A program made the translations under genes and the position numbers. Below, one piece after another: positions 32,306-39,383 of a stretch of 48,239 nt of DNA (position 1 is its first letter; every line of letters begins with the position of its first letter). This DNA comes from Luteibacter sp. UNCMF331Sha3.1 (lineage in GTDB: Bacteria; Pseudomonadota; Gammaproteobacteria; Xanthomonadales; Rhodanobacteraceae): assembly GCF_900109915.1 (NCBI RefSeq), contig NZ_FOBU01000002.1:1-48239 (forward strand). Reading direction: 5' to 3'. The notes beneath the pieces are model-generated. The model saw only the letters and a list, made by a program, of their open reading frames with translations, had not been told where the DNA came from and did no database searches.

Positions 32306-33114
32306 ATTTCACCGCGACCCTCATCGGCGCCGTCATCGGGATGTACTTCACGCACAACCTGATCGGCGCCCTCGTCGGCGGTGCGCTCGGCTTCATGTTC
32401 GACGCCAGCCGCCAGCAGCAGCGCCGCCGTACGCCGACGCAGGGCGGCTACGTCGCGCCGCTGTTCGCGCTGATCGGCGCGGTCGCCAAGGCCGACGGCC
32501 GGGTGTCCGAAGCCGAGATCGCCATCGCCGAGCGCCTGATGGCCCGCATGGGTCTCGACCAGGACGCACGCCGCGTCGCCATCGAAGCCTTCAACGAAGG
32601 CAAGCAGCCGGAATTCGATGCCACGGCCGTGATCGACGAGCTGCGCCAGTGGGTCGGCCATCGCCGCGACCACGCGTTCCCCGTCATCGACGTGGTGATC
32701 GAGACCGTGCTCGCCGAAGGCCAGCCGTCGCCCGAGAAAATGGCCATCCTGCGTCAGCTCGCCTTCGCGCTGCGCGTCAGCGACATGGAGCTCATGGCGC
32801 TGATGGCCATGAAGGGCTACGCCTGGAACGCCGGGCAGGGCGGTCGCTCCTACGGCGGCGGCCGCGCGAACGGCGGTGGTGGCTACGTGCCGCCGCAGCG
32901 GAACCCGCAGGGCCCCGACCCCTACGCGATCCTCGGCATCCAGCGCGACGCCGACGACCGCGCGATCAAGCGCGCGTACCGCAAGCTGATCTCCGAACAC
33001 CATCCCGACCGCCTCGGCGACCTCCCCGAAGACATGCGCCGCCGCGCGGAATCGCGCGCCAGCGAAATCAACGCGGCCTACGAGCGCATCAAGGCGGAGC
33101 GAGGCTTCAAGTAA
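32302..33114 (+). CDS. djlA: DjlA-like membrane-anchored J-domain co-chaperone
   Basis: This 270-aa protein has a glycine-rich membrane segment at the N-terminus (about 3-32) and a TerB-like domain (about 50-165, GAVAKADGRVSEAEI). A Gly/Tyr/Asn-rich linker and a C-terminal J domain (about 205-270) follow, with HPD at 234-236 (EHHPDRLGD). The layout and length equal E. coli DjlA (271 aa), which activates DnaK at the inner membrane. It overlaps the cytochrome gene by four bases. Confidence 0.93.
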   Translation: MNFTATLIGAVIGMYFTHNLIGALVGGALGFMFDASRQQQRRRTPTQGGYVAPLFALIGAVAKADGRVSEAEIAIAERLMARMGLDQDARRVAIEAFNEGKQPEFDATAVIDELRQWVGHRRDHAFPVIDVVIETVLAEGQPSPEKMAILRQLAFALRVSDMELMALMAMKGYAWNAGQGGRSYGGGRANGGGGYVPPQRNPQGPDPYAILGIQRDADDRAIKRAYRKLISEHHPDRLGDLPEDMRRRAESRASEINAAYERIKAERGFK

Positions 33115-33127
33115 CGAACGCCGCCTG

Positions 33128-33196
33128 GGTGGGAGCCAGCCTGCTGGCGAAGGGTGCTCGCGGCAAGCACCCTTCGCCAGCAGGCTGGCTCCCACC
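33128..33196. repeat. REPIN, type A (perfect)
   Basis: Inverted type A arms with pairing inner bases (GAAGGGTGCTCG / GCAAGCACCCTTC), 14 bases after the djlA stop. It is nearly identical to the element at 27420-27488. Confidence 0.93.
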
Positions 33197-33271
33197 GATA
33201 ACGGCACCAAGCCCGTCCGCGCGCTAACGGTTTACCCTTAAGCATCCCGCCGCCCGAACACGGTACCCCTC

Positions 33272-33949
33272 ATGGCCAAGCAGTCCCCCGTCATCGCCCC
33301 GTCCATCCTCTCGGCCGACTTCGCCCGTCTGGGCGAGTCCACGCGCAAGGTGCTCGACGCCGGCGCGCAATGGGTGCACTTCGACGTGATGGACAACCAT
33401 TACGTGCCGAATCTCACCATCGGCCCGATGGTGCTGAAGGCGTTGCGCGATTACGGCATCGTGGAGCACATCGACGTGCACCTGATGGTCAAGCCGGTGG
33501 ATCGCATCGTGCCCGACTTCGCGAAGGCCGGTGCGCGCAGCATCAGCTTCCACCCGGAAGCCACCGAGCACGTGGACCGCACCATCCAGCTGATCAAGGA
33601 CGAGGGCTGCGAGGCCGGGCTGGTCTTCAACCCCGCCACGCCGCTCTCGTGGCTGGACTACGTGATGGACAAGATCGACATGGTGCTGATCATGTCGGTG
33701 AACCCCGGCTTCGGCGGGCAGAAGTTCATCCCCACCGCCCTCGACAAGATCCGTCACGTGCGCGAGCGCATCGACGCCAGTGGCCGGGCCATCCGCCTGG
33801 AGGTGGACGGTGGCGTCAACGCCGACAACATCGGTCAGATCGCCGCCGCGGGCGCGGATACCTTTGTCGCCGGCTCGGCCATCTTCAATGCCCCGGATTA
33901 CGCCGACGTCATCCGCCGCATGCACGCCGCGATCGAGAAGAACGCCTGA
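33272..33949 (+). CDS. rpe: Ribulose-phosphate 3-epimerase
   Basis: This 225-aa TIM-barrel enzyme interconverts ribulose-5-phosphate and xylulose-5-phosphate. It shows [14 protein letters not shown] at the N-terminus, [17 protein letters not shown] (metal ligands His and Asp), [20 protein letters not shown] and [11 protein letters not shown]. Length equals E. coli Rpe (225 aa). In many proteobacteria it lies close to trpE, as here (5.4 kb upstream). No strong ribosome site was seen. Confidence 0.97.
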   Translation: MAKQSPVIAPSILSADFARLGESTRKVLDAGAQWVHFDVMDNHYVPNLTIGPMVLKALRDYGIVEHIDVHLMVKPVDRIVPDFAKAGARSISFHPEATEHVDRTIQLIKDEGCEAGLVFNPATPLSWLDYVMDKIDMVLIMSVNPGFGGQKFIPTALDKIRHVRERIDASGRAIRLEVDGGVNADNIGQIAAAGADTFVAGSAIFNAPDYADVIRRMHAAIEKNA

Positions 33950-33955
33950 GGGGGC

Positions 33956-33977
33956 GGGAGCCAGCCTTCGGGCTCCC
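33956..33977. terminator. Hairpin after rpe
   Basis: GGGAGCC, loop AGCCTTCG, GGCTCCC, a few bases after the rpe stop. It looks like a collapsed REP pair (GGGAGCCAGCC...GGCTCCC) and has no T-run; it may serve as a 3' stabiliser. Confidence 0.5.
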
Positions 33978-34059
33978 GGCCTAAAGAACATTTCACGACT
34001 CAAAAGCGAACTCTGTAGTACTGTAAATTGGCCCAGGGGGGCTGATGGAGGATGCGCTC

Positions 34060-34809
34060 ATGAAGTCGTTATCCGTACTTGCCTTGACCCTCGCGATCGC
34101 CGCGCCGCTGGCCGCCCAGGCCGGCGAGCGACCGCAGCCGTTGCCCGACCAGAAAAGCGTCGTCGCCAGAACGTTGCAACCGTGTCCTGGCGGACTCGAA
34201 CGCTTCCTCCCCGGCGACTACTACTTCTGCTCCGCTGCCCGTAACTACTGGAGCGGCAACGAAGGCCTGGCGCGCGAAGGCCTGAAGAACGCCGCCGCCT
34301 GGGCCAGCAAGCCCGCGCAGTACGCGCTGGGCGTCATGTACTTCAATGGCGACCACGCGCAGAAGAATCGCCCGCTGGGCCTGGCCTGGCTGGCGCTCGC
34401 GGCCGAACGCCACGACCCCGCGTACGAACCGACCTTCATCTCCGCCTACCAGCAGGTGACGCCGGAAGAGCGCGCGCAGGCCGACGCGTACTGGAAGGAG
34501 CTGAAAACGACGTATGCCGACGACATCGCCGCCCCCCGCGCGGAGCGTCGCTTCGATCGCGAATACCAGCAGATCGCCTGGGCCACCAACTTCGGCGGCA
34601 GCGTCTTCATCGACGGCGTGACCATCCCGTACGGTTTCGGCTTCCCGGACGACGGCCCGCTGCAGTCGGGTTTCTCGCTCGGACGCATCCTGCAGACGCA
34701 GAAGGCGATGTATTTCTACGGCTACAACAGCCACGTGTTCGTGGGCGAAGCGCAACTCGTGCCCATCGGCACCGTGGCGGCACGCACGACGCCGGCCGAG
34801 CAGAACTAA
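34060..34809 (+). CDS. Secreted Sel1-like protein, first of two tandem paralogues
   Basis: This 249-aa protein has a signal peptide (cut near LAAQAG). The mature part has two conserved Cys (QPCPGGLERFLPGDYYFCSA) and a short Sel1/TPR-like helical section (LKNAAAWASKPAQYALGVMY, NRPLGLAWLALAAERHDP). A beta-type C-terminal half includes FGGSVFIDGVTIPYG. It shares long blocks with the next gene. ATG 34060 is chosen because GGAGG lies eight bases before it; ATG 34045 precedes that site. A patch poorer in GC (33985-34030) upstream may hold its promoter. Function unknown; periplasmic or surface location inferred. Confidence 0.8.
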   Translation: MKSLSVLALTLAIAAPLAAQAGERPQPLPDQKSVVARTLQPCPGGLERFLPGDYYFCSAARNYWSGNEGLAREGLKNAAAWASKPAQYALGVMYFNGDHAQKNRPLGLAWLALAAERHDPAYEPTFISAYQQVTPEERAQADAYWKELKTTYADDIAAPRAERRFDREYQQIAWATNFGGSVFIDGVTIPYGFGFPDDGPLQSGFSLGRILQTQKAMYFYGYNSHVFVGEAQLVPIGTVAARTTPAEQN

Positions 34810-34818
34810 GCCAGGAAC

Positions 34819-34887
34819 GGTGGGAGCCAGCCTGCTGGCGAAGAGTGCTCGCGACAAGCACCCTTCGCCAGCAGGCTGGCTCCCACC
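34819..34887. repeat. REPIN, type A, between the tandem paralogues
   Basis: Inverted type A arms, ten bases after the first paralogue's stop and 36 before the second's start. Confidence 0.93.
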
Positions 34888-34923
34888 GGCCAGAACCGGA
34901 AAATCGCCTCCAAGGAGAAAGGC

Positions 34924-35694
34924 ATGTCGGTGAAACGTATCGCGCTCTTCGTACTGTGCAGTGTCTTCGCCACCGGTGTGTTCGCCGGTGAAGCGCCACC
35001 CACCAACCCGAAGGACGTGATCCGCCAGACCGTGCGCTATTGCGCCACCGGTCTCGAGCGCCTCCTGCCGGGCGAATACTATTTCTGCGCGGCCATCCGC
35101 GATTTCGGCAAAGGGCACAACAACCTCGCCGCCGAGCGCCTGCGCGATGCCGCCTTCTGGGCCAGCAAGCCTGCGCAGTACGTGCTGGGCCTCATGTACT
35201 ACAACGGCGACGAGGGCAGGGCGAATCGCCCGCTCGGCGTGGCGTGGCTCGCGATCGCCGCGGAGCGCCACGATCCGAAATACGAAGCGGCCTTCGCCCG
35301 CGCCTATCTCGAAAGCACGCCGGACGAACGCGCGCAGGCCAACGTCTACTGGCGCGACCTGCGCGGGGAGTTCGGCGATGCGACGGCCGGCCGTCGCGCG
35401 CATCGCCGCTACCTGTCCGAGATACGCATGATCGAAGCCGCGTCCTTCTTCGGCGGCTCGGTCTTCATCGCCGGTCTGACGCCGCCCAGCGGCGACGTGC
35501 CGGGCCAGTTCGGCGACGGCTCCGAGGCGTCGCGTGCCGGTGGCGTGTCGGGTTTCAGCGTGATGCGCGTCATCAAGAAGGACGCCGACGAATACTTCCG
35601 CGGCCTGAACGGCACGGTGACCGTCGGCGAGGTGCAGCCGACGAACCTCGTACCCATCGGTCAGGTCGCCACGCACGTCTCCGCGCCAGAGTAA
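34924..35694 (+). CDS. Secreted Sel1-like protein, second paralogue
   Basis: This 256-aa paralogue of the preceding gene has a signal peptide (cut near GVFAGE), the conserved Cys pair in YCATGLERLLPGEYYFCAA and the helical section FWASKPAQYVLGLMYYNGDE / NRPLGVAWLAIAAERHDP. The region PDERAQANVYWRDL and FGGSVFIAGLTPPSG follow. It has an extra Gly/Ser-rich insert (about 200-215) compared with its neighbour. An AAGGAGA ribosome site precedes ATG 34924. Function unknown. Confidence 0.8.
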   Translation: MSVKRIALFVLCSVFATGVFAGEAPPTNPKDVIRQTVRYCATGLERLLPGEYYFCAAIRDFGKGHNNLAAERLRDAAFWASKPAQYVLGLMYYNGDEGRANRPLGVAWLAIAAERHDPKYEAAFARAYLESTPDERAQANVYWRDLRGEFGDATAGRRAHRRYLSEIRMIEAASFFGGSVFIAGLTPPSGDVPGQFGDGSEASRAGGVSGFSVMRVIKKDADEYFRGLNGTVTVGEVQPTNLVPIGQVATHVSAPE

Positions 35695-35703
35695 GCGGAC
35701 ACG

Positions 35704-35735
35704 AAAAAGCTCCCCCAGCCAGGCGGCCGGGGGAG
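35704..35735 (-). terminator. Intrinsic terminator of the small-ORF unit
   Basis: On the minus strand CTCCCCC, an inner GCC/GGC pair, GGGGGAG and then CTTTTTC. On the plus strand the stem is followed by GAAGGG, so it is directed mainly at minus-strand transcription. The only minus-strand reading frames it can serve are the two small ORFs at 35778-36026. Confidence 0.75.
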
Positions 35736-35777
35736 TGAAGGGAGGCTCCCGGGGAGGAGCGTCTCAGGGGAAAAGGG

Positions 35778-35897
35778 TCAGACCGGCTGCCAGTTGGGGT
35801 CGGGCTCCGCCGCCCCGGCGACCGGCACGCATCCGTGCGCACCGGCCGCGCCATGACCTTCCATGGCCGGTTCCACGAAGTCGTCGAAGAGATCCAT
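35778..35897 (-). CDS. Small ORF, 39 aa, unknown peptide
   Basis: MDLFDDFVEPAMEGHGAAGA begins this 39-residue frame; it contains one Cys (HGCVP) and ends DPNWQPV. It is acidic at the N-terminus and Gly/Ala-rich in the middle, with no membrane span. GAGAGGA about eight bases before the ATG is a fair ribosome site. It starts 15 bases after the stop of the 37-aa ORF and is followed by a minus-strand terminator, which is the main support for its being a gene. I recognise no family. A short chance frame cannot be excluded. Confidence 0.5.
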   Translation of the reverse strand: MDLFDDFVEPAMEGHGAAGAHGCVPVAGAAEPDPNWQPV

Positions 35898-35912
35898 GAG
35901 CGTGTCCTCTCG

Positions 35913-36026
35913 TCAGTGCATGCCGAACAGCAGACCCAGCGCCAGGGCGCCGAGCGCGAGTGCCACGCGCAGCGGCTCGAAGTCGCGGTCCAGTTCGGTG
36001 TTGTCGGCGTCGGGTTTGGTTTTCAT
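35913..36026 (-). CDS. Small ORF, 37 aa, single-span membrane peptide
   Basis: This 37-residue frame has a hydrophilic acidic N-terminus (KTKPDADNTELDRDFEP) and one hydrophobic segment (LRVALALGALALGLLFG), so it is probably a bitopic inner-membrane peptide. GGAGGAG six bases before ATG 36026 is one of the best ribosome sites in the window. A longer frame from 36110 exists but ignores this site. It is divergent from the response-regulator gene, and the 39-aa ORF follows it. No family recognised. Confidence 0.6.
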   Translation of the reverse strand: MKTKPDADNTELDRDFEPLRVALALGALALGLLFGMH

Positions 36027-36105
36027 GGGTTCTCCTCCGGCGCCGGATGGCTCGCCGTCGTGGACAGTTGAACGCCGCTGACGGCGGGCGGAGCGTCCTC
36101 GCTGG

Positions 36106-36206
36106 GGCAATCCGCAGATGGTTTATGGCAAAGCGCGGGCAAAGTTTTCGTGATGCGGCGGGCGCGGCCCCTTACCGGCGCGCCGGGAGGCGAAACGCGG
36201 GCAAAG
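36106..36206. promoter_or_regulatory. Phased GGCAA(AG) repeats in the divergent region
   Basis: GGCAATC at 36106, GGCAAAG at 36127-36133, 36138-36144 and 36200-36206. Two of them extend to CGCGGGCAAAG (36134-36144, 36196-36206). Spacings are 21, 11 and 62 bases, near whole helical turns, as for direct-repeat sites of OmpR-type regulators. They lie between the small-ORF unit and the response-regulator gene. Confidence 0.45.
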
Positions 36207-36277
36207 CAGGCACGGCCCTTGCAGATGACGCGGCCACATAGCAACCTGCGCGCAGCCGATCCACTCACGGAATGCCC

Positions 36278-36967
36278 ATGGCCCGCAGCATCGCCATCGT
36301 CGAAGACGAACCCCTGATCCGCGCGAACTACGTCGAGGCGCTCAATCGCTTCGGCTACGAGGCCCGCGGCTACGGATCGCGCGGGGAAGCGTCCACCGCG
36401 TTCGCCATGCGCCTGCCCGAACTCGTGATCATCGACATCGGTCTCGGCGACGAGCCCGAAGGCGGTTTCGATCTCTGCCGCGAACTGCGCGCGAAGTCCG
36501 CCACGTTGCCGATCATCTTCCTCACCGCGCGCGATTCCGATTTCGACGTGATCTCCGGCCTGCGCCTCGGTGCGGACGATTACCTGTCCAAGGACACCAG
36601 CCTGCATCAGCTCGCCGCGCGCATCGCGGCGCTGTTCCGCCGCATCGAGTCGCTGAAGACGCCGACGGCGAGCGAGACGGTGATCGAGCACGGCCCGCTG
36701 AAGCTGGAATCCGAGCGCATGCGCGTGCTGTGGAATGGCATCGAGATTCCGCTCACCGTCACCGAGTTCTGGATGGTGCACACGCTGGTGCGCTTCCCCG
36801 GCCACGTGAAGAACCGCGACCAGCTGATGCGCGAAGCGGAACTGGTGGTGGACGACGCCACCATCACCTCGCACATCAAGCGCATCCGCAAGAAGTTCGT
36901 CGCGCTGGCGCCGGACTTCGACGCGATCGAAACGGTGCACGGCGTCGGCTACCGCTGGACGCCGTGA
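36278..36967 (+). CDS. pdsR: OmpR-type response regulator, 'proteobacterial dedicated sortase' class (PdsR-like)
   Basis: This 229-aa protein has a receiver domain (IAIVEDEPLIRANY; phospho-acceptor Asp53 in LVIIDIGLG; FLTARDSDFDVISGLRLGAD) and a C-terminal winged helix (LTVTEFWMVHTLVRFPGHVK, TITSHIKRIRKKF). The wording around both domains is that of the marine-sort response regulators paired with a long sensor kinase. ATG 36278 is preferred to 36272 because ACGGA then lies at a workable distance. The kinase gene follows after a REPIN. The symbol rests on resemblance recalled, not on a search. Confidence 0.85.
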   Translation: MARSIAIVEDEPLIRANYVEALNRFGYEARGYGSRGEASTAFAMRLPELVIIDIGLGDEPEGGFDLCRELRAKSATLPIIFLTARDSDFDVISGLRLGADDYLSKDTSLHQLAARIAALFRRIESLKTPTASETVIEHGPLKLESERMRVLWNGIEIPLTVTEFWMVHTLVRFPGHVKNRDQLMREAELVVDDATITSHIKRIRKKFVALAPDFDAIETVHGVGYRWTP

Positions 36968-36969
36968 TG

Positions 36970-37038
36970 GGTGGGAGCCAGCCCGCTGGCGATGGATGCT
37001 CGCCGCGAGCACCCATCGCCAGCAGGCTGGCTCCCACC
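36970..37038. repeat. REPIN, type A, inside the two-component operon
   Basis: Inverted type A arms (left arm with GCCCGCTGG variant) three bases after the regulator stop and 11 before the kinase start. Folding of this element could uncouple kinase from regulator expression. Confidence 0.92.
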
Positions 37039-37049
37039 CGGCAACATCC

Positions 37050-39047
37050 ATGACCCTCCGCCAGAAACTCCTCCTCGTCGCCCTCTGCACCCTGGCCCTC
37101 CCCGTGGCCGGGTGGCTCTACGTGCGCCAGATGGAAACGCTGCTGCGCGAAGGCCAGGCGCAGGCGCTCGTCGCATCGGCGCGCGGCATGGCCCGAAGCC
37201 TCGTGGTCGTCGACGCGCCGATTCCGCCGGCCGGGCCTGCGTGGTACGTGCAGCGCACCACCGTACCCATCGCGATCGACGGCTACGGCGACGACCTCGC
37301 CTCGCTCAGCCCGTGGGCCCAGTCGTTCGGCCGCAACGCGCGGGTGATCCTCGCGGAAGACGATCACTGGCTCTACTTCTACATCGACGTGCGCGCACCG
37401 CAGCGCCGTCGCGCCGACGCCACCGATCGACTTGCCCTCAGCGCCGACCACCTCGTGGTGTCCATCGCCAGCGGCGACGACACGCAGCGCTACCTCCTCG
37501 CCAGCGCCGCGCCCGGCGCGACCACCGCCATCGCGCTCGACGCCGAGGCCGGCGTGCTGCCCGATCGCATCAACGCGCAGTGGCAGGAAGACGGCAGCGG
37601 CTTCCGTGCGGAATTCCGGCTGCCGCGCGGACTCCGGCTCGACCGCTTCGGCCTTGGCGTGCACGTCATCGCCGAGGGCGATCACGAACCGCTGACCGCG
37701 GAGAGCCGCCCGCTGCTCGACTTCTCGCCGTCGCTCTCGCAGGAAATCGGCCGCCTGGCGCCCGACGGCGTGCGCGTGCGCGTGCTGTCCGATGGCGCGT
37801 GGTTGATGGCGCAGAGCGGCAAGCTCGACCTGCCCGATCTTCCGTACAGCGAACGCCCCGGCTGGTTCGCGTCGCTCGTCTACCGCTCGCTGCTGGCCAC
37901 GCGCCTCGACCCCGACAGCGCCTGGGCGGAAGACGCGCCGCGCATCGAGCTGCCGGAAGTGCGCGAAGCGCTGCAAGGCCGGCCCGCCACCGCGTGGCGC
38001 GCCGGCGAAGCGCGCGGCAGCGTGGTGCTCGCCGCCGCGACGCCGATCGAGGTACGCGGCAAGGTGCACGGCGTGGTGCTGCTCGAACAGCCGAGCCGCG
38101 CGGTACCGCTGCTCGCCAACCGCGCGCTGTTCGGGCTGCTGCTGACGAGCTTCGCGGTGCTGCTCGTCGCCGGCGGCGTACTGCTGCTGTTCGCCACGCG
38201 CCTGACGATCCGCCTGCGTCGCCTGCGCAACGCCGCGGAGCGCGCGCAGGACAACGACGGCCGCCTCGACGGCCCGTTTCCGCTCACCGACGCCACCGAC
38301 GAGCTGGGTGACCTCGCTCGCAGTTTCGCGCGGCTGTTCGACGTGGTGGGTGGCTACACCGACTACCTGCGCACGCTCGCGTCGAAGCTCTCGCACGAAC
38401 TCAACACGCCGCTGGCGATCGTGAAGTCGTCGCTCGACAATCTCGACCACGCCGGCCTGCCGGCGGAAGCCGAGCCCTACCTCGCGCGTGCCCGCGACGG
38501 CGTGGCACGACTCGGTGCGCTGGTTCGCGCGATGAGCGAAGCCTCGCGCATGGAGCGCGCCATCGCCGCCGCCGAAGCCGAAGACGTCGATCTCGCCGAC
38601 ATCGTGCGCGGCTGCGCGGACGGCTACCGCCACCTCACCGGCGACCGCGAGCTCGCGGCGGAGCTGCCCACCACGCCGGTCTTCATGCACGTGTCGCCCG
38701 AACTCATCGCGCAGGCGCTCGACAAGCTCTTCGACAACGCGCTGTCGTTCACGCCGCCCGGCGGCTGGATGCGCATCGCGCTGCGACCTACGGCGGAGGG
38801 CGCGGACATCGAGCTCGCCAACGAAGGCCCGCCGCTGCCCGCCGCGATGCAGGGCCGCCTGTTCGACTCGCTGGTCAGCCTGCGCGACAAGGCCACCCCC
38901 GGCGACGCACCACACCTGGGCCTCGGCCTGTACGTCGTGCGCCTCGTCGCCGAGCGCCACCAGGGCATGGCCAGCGCCCGCAACATCGAAGGCGGCGTCG
39001 CGTTCACCCTGCACCTGAAGGGCATGCCCCGCCAACGCCTCGCCTGA
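37050..39047 (+). CDS. pdsS: Membrane sensor histidine kinase, 'proteobacterial dedicated sortase' class (PdsS-like)
   Basis: This 665-aa protein has a first span at about 6-22. A periplasmic domain of about 330 residues includes a beta-sandwich-like part (DDHWLYFYIDVRAPQ, FRAEFRLPRGLRLDRFGLGV). A second span follows at about 360-385 (LFGLLLTSFAVLLVAGGVLL), then HAMP, dimerisation helix with His449 (KLSHELNTPLAIVKSSLDNL) and the ATPase domain (LDKLFDNALSFTPPGG, HLGLGLYVVRL). The carbohydrate-binding-like sensor domain is typical of the marine-sort kinases. ATG 37050 lies just after the REPIN. No sortase or LPXTG gene is in the window. Confidence 0.85.
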   Translation: MTLRQKLLLVALCTLALPVAGWLYVRQMETLLREGQAQALVASARGMARSLVVVDAPIPPAGPAWYVQRTTVPIAIDGYGDDLASLSPWAQSFGRNARVILAEDDHWLYFYIDVRAPQRRRADATDRLALSADHLVVSIASGDDTQRYLLASAAPGATTAIALDAEAGVLPDRINAQWQEDGSGFRAEFRLPRGLRLDRFGLGVHVIAEGDHEPLTAESRPLLDFSPSLSQEIGRLAPDGVRVRVLSDGAWLMAQSGKLDLPDLPYSERPGWFASLVYRSLLATRLDPDSAWAEDAPRIELPEVREALQGRPATAWRAGEARGSVVLAAATPIEVRGKVHGVVLLEQPSRAVPLLANRALFGLLLTSFAVLLVAGGVLLLFATRLTIRLRRLRNAAERAQDNDGRLDGPFPLTDATDELGDLARSFARLFDVVGGYTDYLRTLASKLSHELNTPLAIVKSSLDNLDHAGLPAEAEPYLARARDGVARLGALVRAMSEASRMERAIAAAEAEDVDLADIVRGCADGYRHLTGDRELAAELPTTPVFMHVSPELIAQALDKLFDNALSFTPPGGWMRIALRPTAEGADIELANEGPPLPAAMQGRLFDSLVSLRDKATPGDAPHLGLGLYVVRLVAERHQGMASARNIEGGVAFTLHLKGMPRQRLA

Positions 39048-39058
39048 GCGGCGCCGCT

Positions 39059-39338
39059 GGGCGCCAGCCCGCTGGCGAAGGGAGCTCGCCGCAAGCCCCC
39101 ATCGCGGCCAAGGCCGCTCCCACACAGGCATCGAACCCCCGGTGGGAGCCAGCCCGCTGGCCTCAGGTGGGAGCCAGCCTGCTGGCGAAGGGTGCTCGCC
39201 GCAAGCCCCCCATCGCGGCCAAGGCCGCTCCCACACAGGCTGCGATCTCCCGGTGGGAGCCAGCCTGCTGGCGAACGGTGCTTGCCGCAAGCACCCATCG
39301 CGGCCAAGGCCGCTCCCACACAGGCTGGCTCCTACCTA
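39059..39338. repeat. REP cluster: A arms, three A+D chimeric elements
   Basis: It contains plus-strand A arms at about 39065, 39140, 39168 and 39252. Three of these are completed on the right by a D arm (ATCGCGGCCAAGGCCGCTCC then CACA) at 39101-39124, 39212-39235 and 39297-39320. The unit of about 110 bases is repeated in the same orientation. The cluster fills nearly all of the 336-base gap before trpE; no gene is seen there. Confidence 0.9.
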
Positions 39339-39383
39339 TTAACGGCTACAATCGACGGTCACCCCGAAGCCGATCTCCGCCCC

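Noticed and set aside
39059-39338. Possible CRISPR array
   Set aside because: Repeats are palindromic REP arms with conserved rather than unique spacers, there are no cas genes, and the same units are scattered over the whole window.
39340-39383. Trp attenuator before trpE
   Set aside because: No leader peptide with Trp codons and no alternative hairpins beyond the REP arms were found.
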